A DNA stretch of 24,099 nt from Rhizophagus sp. LPA8_4_AMF (taxonomy: Eukaryota; Glomeromycota; Glomeromycetes; Glomerales; Glomeraceae). Shown here one piece after another: positions 19,084 to 24,099 of the stretch. The notes below the pieces were generated by a model. That model ran no database searches. It was given only the letters and a program-made list of their open reading frames with translations, and was not told the origin of the DNA. The DNA lies in NCBI GenBank assembly GCA_021464525.1, contig JADRCO010000966.1, forward strand, positions 1 through 24,099. The letters are read 5' to 3'. The position numbers and the translations under genes are program-made. Within the stretch, counting starts at the first letter, position 1; every line of letters starts with the position of its first letter.

Positions 19084-19660
19084 ATATTTTTCCTTTTATA
19101 AAATTAATCTAATTTTAGATTTATTTTTATTACTTCTTTCTTTTTCCTTTTTCATATTTTCAAAATTTTAATAGTAAAAAATAATTTAAAAAATTTTGTA
19201 AATTATTTTTGATTTCTTTTTCTTACTTTTTTTTAATATAAACATTAAAAAATTTTTTTATAAATATTTTTTCTTTTATAAAATTAGTCTAATTTTTAGA
19301 TTTCTTTTTTATTACTTTTTTCTTCTCCTCCTTTATATTTCAAAAATTTAATAGTATATATTTTAAAAAATTTTGCAAATTATTTTTGATTTTTTTTTTC
19401 ACCTTTTTTTCAATATAAACATTAAAATCTTTTTCCTTTTTATAGAATTAATTTAATTTTTAGATTTTTTTTTTTATTGCTTTTTTCTTTTTCTTTATAT
19501 TTTCAGTAAAATTCTAATTTAAAAAATTTTGTAAATTTTTTTGATTTAAATTTTAAATATTTTATATTAAAGAATAATCATAAAATATTCATTGATAAGA
19601 GAAACTTATTAATATGCATACAAAAAAATTGTAACAATATTACTAATTTATTATTGCATA

Positions 19661-19821
19661 TATGGAGTCTTTGCAATAAAAAAGTACGAAATTCAAAAAA
19701 AAATAAAAATTTAATTAATGTTAAATCTGCACTTATTTTAGTATAAAAAACATAATTAACATATAAACTAAATTTAAAAATTTTTTTGAGTTTCGTATCT
19801 TTCTATTGCAAAGACCCCATA
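19661..19821. mobile_element. 161 bp miniature inverted-repeat element inside the array
   Basis: The left end TATGGAGTCTTTGCAATA continues through aaagtacgaaattcaaaaaa. The right end is its reverse complement with only a few mismatches over about 40 bp (tttgagtttcgtatctttctattgcaaagaccccata). TA flanks both ends, so a TA duplication is likely. The interior is AT-rich and noncoding. The long, well-matched termini suggest a relatively recent insertion or active hairpin structure. Confidence 0.75.
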
Positions 19822-21510
19822 TACTCTTTGCACCTATTGTGTTCTTTTTCCTACTTTTTTTTTTAATATAAATATTAAAAAAAATTTTTTTATATAGTAT
19901 TTTTCCTAATTTAATTTTAAATTTCTTTTTTATTACTTTTTTTTTTCTTCATATTTTTAAAATTTTAATAGTAAAGATAATTTAAAAATTTTGTAAATTA
20001 TTTTTAGCTTCTTTTTCCCATTTTCTTTTCAATATAAATATTAAAAAATTTTTTATAATATTTTTTCTTATATAAAATTAATCTAATTTTAGATTTCTTT
20101 TTCCACTTTTTTTTTTAATTTTATTACTTTTTTCTTTTAATTTAAAAAATTTTGTAAATTATTTTTGACTTTTTTTGTTTCCATTATTTTTCAATATAAA
20201 CATTAAAAAAAATTTTTTATATAGTATTTTTCCCATTTAATTTTTAGATTTCTTTTTATTACTTTTTTTTTTCTTCTTTATTTTTTCAAATTTTAATAAT
20301 AAAAAATAATTTAAAAAATTTTGTAAATTATTCTTAGTTTTTTATTTCCATTTTTTTTCAATATAAACATTAAAAAAAATTTTTATATAATATTTTTCCT
20401 TATAAAAAATTAATCTAATTTTTTTTTTTAGATTTCTTTTTTATTACTTTTTTTTTTCTTTTTCTTCATTTTTTCAAATTTTTATAGTAAAAAATAATTT
20501 AAAAAATTTTGTAAATTATTCTTGGTTTTTTGTTTCCATTTTTTTTCAATATAAACATTAAAAAACATTTTTATATAATATTTTTCCTTATAAAAAATTA
20601 ATCTAATTTTTTTTTTAGATTTTTTTTTTATTACTTTTTTTTTTCTTTTTCTTCATTTTTTTAAATTTTTATTTTTTTTTTCAATATTAACATTATAAAA
20701 AAATTTTATATAATATTTTTTCTTATATGAAATTAAATTAATTTTTTTTTAGATTTTTTTTTATTACCTTTTTTTTTTCTTTATTTTTTCAAATTTTAAT
20801 AGTAAAAAAAAATTTAAAAAATTTTGTAAATTATTTTTGGCTTTTTGTTTCCATTTTTTTTCAATATAAACATTAAAAAAAAATTTTATATAATAAATTT
20901 CCTTATATGAAATTAATTTAATTTTTTTTTTAAATTTCTTTTTTATTACTTTTTTTTTTCTTTTTTTATTTTTTTAAATTTTAATAGTAAAAAATAATTT
21001 AAAAAAATTTTATAAATCATTTTTGTCTTTTTTTTCTACTTTTTTTTTCAATATAAATATTAAAAAAAAAATTTTATATATAATATTTTTCCTTTTATAA
21101 AATTAATCTAATTTTTAGATTTCTTTTTATTACTTTTTTCTTTTCCTCTTTTATTTTTTCAAATTTAATAGTAAAAAATAATTTAAAAAATTTTGTAAAT
21201 TATTTTTGGCTTTTTTTTTCTACTTTTTTTTCAATATAAATATTAAAAAATAAATTTTGATATAAAATTTTCTTTTTCATGAAATTAATTTAAATTTTAG
21301 ATTTTTTTTTTATTACTTTTTTCTTTTTCTTCTTCATATTTCTAATATTTTAATAGTAAAAAATAATTTAAAAAAATTTGTAAATTATTTTTAACTTCTT
21401 TTTCAACTTTTTTTTTTCAATAAAAATTCTTTTTAAACAGAAAATCCAATTGATTTGATTTAAGTCTTATTTAAATTATATTATTTTTTTTTTATTCTGC
21501 AACTCATTTA

Positions 21511-21665
21511 GGGCAGTGACATTTATTACGTAATATTTTAGGGGGTGGGGAGTATTTAAAGGTCATATAATATATAAGTGTAACATAAGATTTTTACATA
21601 TTACATGGGGGTGGGAGGGTATGAGCTTATAGTAAATGGATATTACGTAATATATGTTACTGCCC
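21511..21665. mobile_element. 155 bp PIF/Harbinger-like miniature element
   Basis: Termini GGGCAGTGACAT and ATGTTACTGCCC are inverted repeats extending about 27 bp through a TTACGTAA palindrome on each side (21,526-21,533 and 21,643-21,650). The trinucleotide TTA flanks both ends (21,508-21,510 and 21,666-21,668), the target duplication expected for PIF/Harbinger elements. The interior carries two G-rich runs (ggggtgggg and gggggtgggaggg). No coding sequence. Confidence 0.7.
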
Positions 21666-21668
21666 TTA

Positions 21669-22463
21669 TTAGATTATTAATTTAATACAAATGTCTAATA
21701 CTATTAAAGTAAAAATAATTACAAGACCAAATTAATATAATTATCCAATAAACCACCTGTCATTCATATAAAACCCATATGTGTACTGTCAGTGAGATAA
21801 TTCAGTTCATACAGGTGAAAGAACTGGTGAAAGTATGTGTAATACCTTACTCTTAACCATACAGCTCTGTAATCTATGCCAGGAATCTTAAAAACTGCTA
21901 CATAACGGCATTTTCTGATTTTATAAAAGAAAGATACAAAAAAAAGAAAGAGAGAAATAAAAAAAAAGAAATAAACAAAAAACTAAACCTATCAATGTAT
22001 ACTGCTAAATTTATATGGGAATATTGTTATCTGCATATAGTAGTCACAAGTCATAATTCTATACACACCCTTTAAAAGATTTGTAAATTAAGGATCCAAG
22101 AACCTCCTATATGGTAATATTTCCAATTTTTTTGTTGATATATACTTTACACCCTATAACACCAATCATTAGCTTCAGTATTATAAGTAGTAATTCATCA
22201 CACATAGTAATGGACTGAAAAATGGATTCCCACAATTTCTAAAAAAAACTGAAATTATAGGTGCAAAAAAAGAAAAATCTATAAAAATCCTATATATAAT
22301 ATAAAAATCTTGTACCAAAATAGTAAAAAAAATTCTAAATTTAAAAATGAAAAAGAAAAAAAAGTAAAAGAAAAATATAAAACAAAAAAATAAAAGTAAC
22401 ATACAAGTGTCTTTCTACATTCAAAAGGTGCTTGTCTTGTTCTTTAAGACTTTGTACTGAATA
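21669..22463. other. Gene-free AT-rich stretch
   Basis: No gene is supported. The minus frame at 22,181-22,402 is a Phe/Ile-rich low-complexity translation of an A-rich tract and is not a protein gene. Confidence 0.4.
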
Positions 22464-23171
22464 TCAGTAAGTAAAAATGAGCTGCCAAAGTGAAATCTCA
22501 CAATATATTTTAAAGATAAACCATAGGTTAGTTCCAATACCATGGGAATATATCGGTAGCTTATGTTGTAAACTATTAATGTTGTTAGAATCCGTTAGGT
22601 TATATGAAGGTAGTACATGAGATGATGCATCAAAACTTGTTGCTATCTTAATTAAGAGCACATCTAGGAAATTGTCATAGGATATTTCTGTGATCATAGT
22701 ACCAGCTTCCCGATTAGATGATTTCTATGTTTGATACATTTTCCATTAAAAAATGAGTGGTGATGTATGTTGGCGAGAGGGAAAAAAGTTGAAGGTGCTA
22801 AAGGATAAAGGACTAGGAAATTGTCATAGGATATTTCTGTGATCATAGTATCAGCTTTCCGATTAGATGATTTCTATGTTTGGTACATTTTCCATTAAAA
22901 AATGGGTGGTAATGTATGTTGGCGAGAAGGAAAAAAGTTGAAGGTGCTAAAGGATAAAGGATAAGATAATAATATTTAAAGTGGTGCTTAATTTTTGACA
23001 AAATTCCATTTTTAAATGTGTTATGCAGATTACGAGTGTATCCAAAAGTTTTTTCAGTACTTCATAACGTATTATTCTGTTAGTATATTCATAAGTGTTG
23101 CTAAGAAAAAACAGAAAATCTTTGTCCTCCAAGATTTTGTTGACTCTCTCCATATTGTTGTATTTCTTCAT
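22464..23171 (-). other. Possible exons of an unrecognised minus-strand gene
   Basis: Two open stretches have less biased composition than their surroundings. 23,171-22,947 begins MKKYNNMERVNKILEDKDFL and continues with an amphipathic helix-like segment; 22,697-22,464 contains YDNFLDVLLIKIATSFDASS. Between them lie the two 149 bp repeat units, each containing an acceptor-like tatcctttag, so exon duplication or decay is possible. I could not build a consistent spliced model and recognise no domain. They could equally be remnants of a dead gene. Confidence 0.2.
22664..22961. repeat. 149 bp tandem duplication (two units)
   Basis: Unit 1 is 22,664-22,812 and unit 2 is 22,813-22,961. Both start ctaggaaattgtcatagg and end ggtgctaaaggataaagga, with only about six differences. 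The high identity indicates a recent duplication. The unit length is not a multiple of three. Confidence 0.93.
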
Positions 23172-24046
23172 ATTCTGTAACTCAATAAAGTTATCTGCTA
23201 TTCATAATGCAGTAAGACTTAATAAAAAAATGAAAATAGTCCAATTTTCAAAAACTTAAAAATAAGAAAACTAAACTAAAAAAATATTGTAAACAAATAT
23301 ACAAAGTTTGCTGTTTTAATGAAAACAGAAAGTTTATAAATAAGAAAAGTATTTTTTATTAAGGTTTAGAAGTAAAAATATATATAAAATAAATGAAAAA
23401 AATAAAAAAAATTATAATATAAAAATGCTAAAAAAAAATGGTTGTAAATGCAACTGGAGAGAGTTCATTATTATAAATTATATTACTATATATAAATATT
23501 TATTTTTATATTATTAAATGTAATTAGTAATAAAGATCTTGCAAAAATATATAAAAAAAAAGAAGTTTCTACTTTTAAATTAAATATTTTATATATAATA
23601 TTAAATAGATAAATTAATGTCAAATTGTAATTTATTTTTTATATTTTTATGTTTATAAAAATCAAGTCAAAAACTATTTCATAATATTTTTGATATAAAT
23701 TTTTTTATTTGAAATATACAGTATATGATAAAATCTAATAGTTTCAGAAACTTCTTTTTTAATATTATATAATTTTTAAAATTATTGTAAAAATATTTTT
23801 ATTATTAAAATATTATTTATAATACTTTTAAATGTATTATTAATTATATAAATATTTTATTTAATAATAAAAATCAAATATCAAATAGTTCTTTATAAAA
23901 AATCATTAATTTTTTGAAATATTATTATAAACCTAGATATAGTGACTTTAAAATAATTATGCAATTATTTTAATTATTTTTATAAAATTTTTAAAAATAT
24001 ATCAAAATATATTTTGAAGTATTTTTGAAATTAATATATCAAAATA
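23172..24046. other. Very AT-rich gene-free stretch
   Basis: No open frame, RNA gene or ordered repeat can be supported here. Confidence 0.5.
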
Positions 24047-24099
24047 CAGTCAACTCTCCATAAATGCACCCTCCATAAATGCACACCCTCTATAAGTGC
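24047..24099. mobile_element. Left end of a second pogo/Tigger-like element, cut by the window edge
   Basis: After a TA dinucleotide (24,045-24,046) the sequence begins CAGTCAACTCTCCATAAATG and continues with ctccataaatgcacaccctctataagtgc. This matches the left terminus of the element at 18,370, including the subterminal ctccataaatgcac repeats. The rest lies outside the window, so it cannot be said whether it is a miniature or an autonomous copy. Confidence 0.75.

Larger units (their letters stand above)
18100..21430. repeat. Interrupted tandem array of ~165-190 bp AT-rich units
   Basis: The same order of phrases recurs about 14 times: an attaatctaatttttagatttc block, a ttattacttttttc block, a taatagtaaaaaataatttaaaa block, a ttttgtaaattattttt block, and caatataaa-attaaaa followed by tatataatattttt. 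Anchors of the form aatataaayattaaa lie near 18,148, 18,314, 19,234, 19,411, 19,864, 20,030, 20,193, 20,360, 20,549, 20,680, 20,862, 21,049, 21,232 and 21,418. Spacing is mostly 163-189 bp, apart from two large gaps explained by inserted elements and one short unit of about 131 bp. The plus strand is strongly T-rich over A in the poly-pyrimidine half of each unit. No coding potential was seen. Confidence 0.85.

Noticed and set aside
18100..21430. CRISPR-like array
   Set aside because: Units are diverged throughout with no conserved short repeat alternating with unique spacers, and the context is eukaryotic.
22181..22402. 73-codon minus-strand frame
   Set aside because: It is a Phe/Ile homopolymer translation of an A-rich tract.

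Overview
This is a nuclear genomic window from a very AT-rich eukaryote, most likely a fungus. The coding regions are isolated and not in operons. They carry short (72-267 bp) GT-AG introns with CTAAC/CTAAA-type branch points, and the four clear gene products are all eukaryotic endomembrane, nuclear-envelope or SUMO-pathway proteins. A decayed fragment of the DFGLSRP-type tyrosine-kinase-like family, the base composition and the abundant small inverted-repeat elements fit Glomeromycotina (Rhizophagus-like arbuscular mycorrhizal fungi). That assignment is inference from pattern, not a search result.

Region 1 (about 120-10,010) is a minus-strand tandem family of a Ulp1/SENP-type SUMO protease. 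One copy is intact (4144-6132). A second copy downstream (about 121-2265) keeps the catalytic-domain half but has lost its His, Gln and Cys. Two upstream copies (about 6657-7680 and 8735-10,010) keep only the N-terminal half and the promoter region. A perfect TCACGTGA palindrome lies upstream of, or at the broken edge of, each copy. Remnants of other genes lie between them: a kinase (3040-3360), a possible nitronate-monooxygenase-like piece (7872-8039) and an unassigned 35-residue tail (8549-8656).

Region 2 (about 10,320-15,922) is the live gene cluster. It holds a spliced Mss4/Dss4-like Rab exchange factor (minus) and, divergently, a six-exon PIG-P (GPI-GlcNAc transferase subunit) with an unusual third membrane segment. 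Convergent to that is an intronless SUN-domain inner nuclear membrane protein (minus). These genes do not form one pathway; they are housekeeping genes of the ER, Golgi and nuclear envelope.

Region 3 (about 15,923-24,099) is largely gene-free and repeat-rich. It contains an interrupted array of about 14 units of roughly 165-190 bp. Inside that array is a 727 bp element with an 8 bp target duplication and a pogo/Tigger-like miniature element nested within it. A second miniature inverted-repeat element also sits inside the array. Beyond the array lie a PIF/Harbinger-like miniature element with TTA duplications, a 149 bp tandem duplication, and the left end of a second pogo-like element cut by the window edge. 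No tRNA, rRNA or CRISPR was seen.
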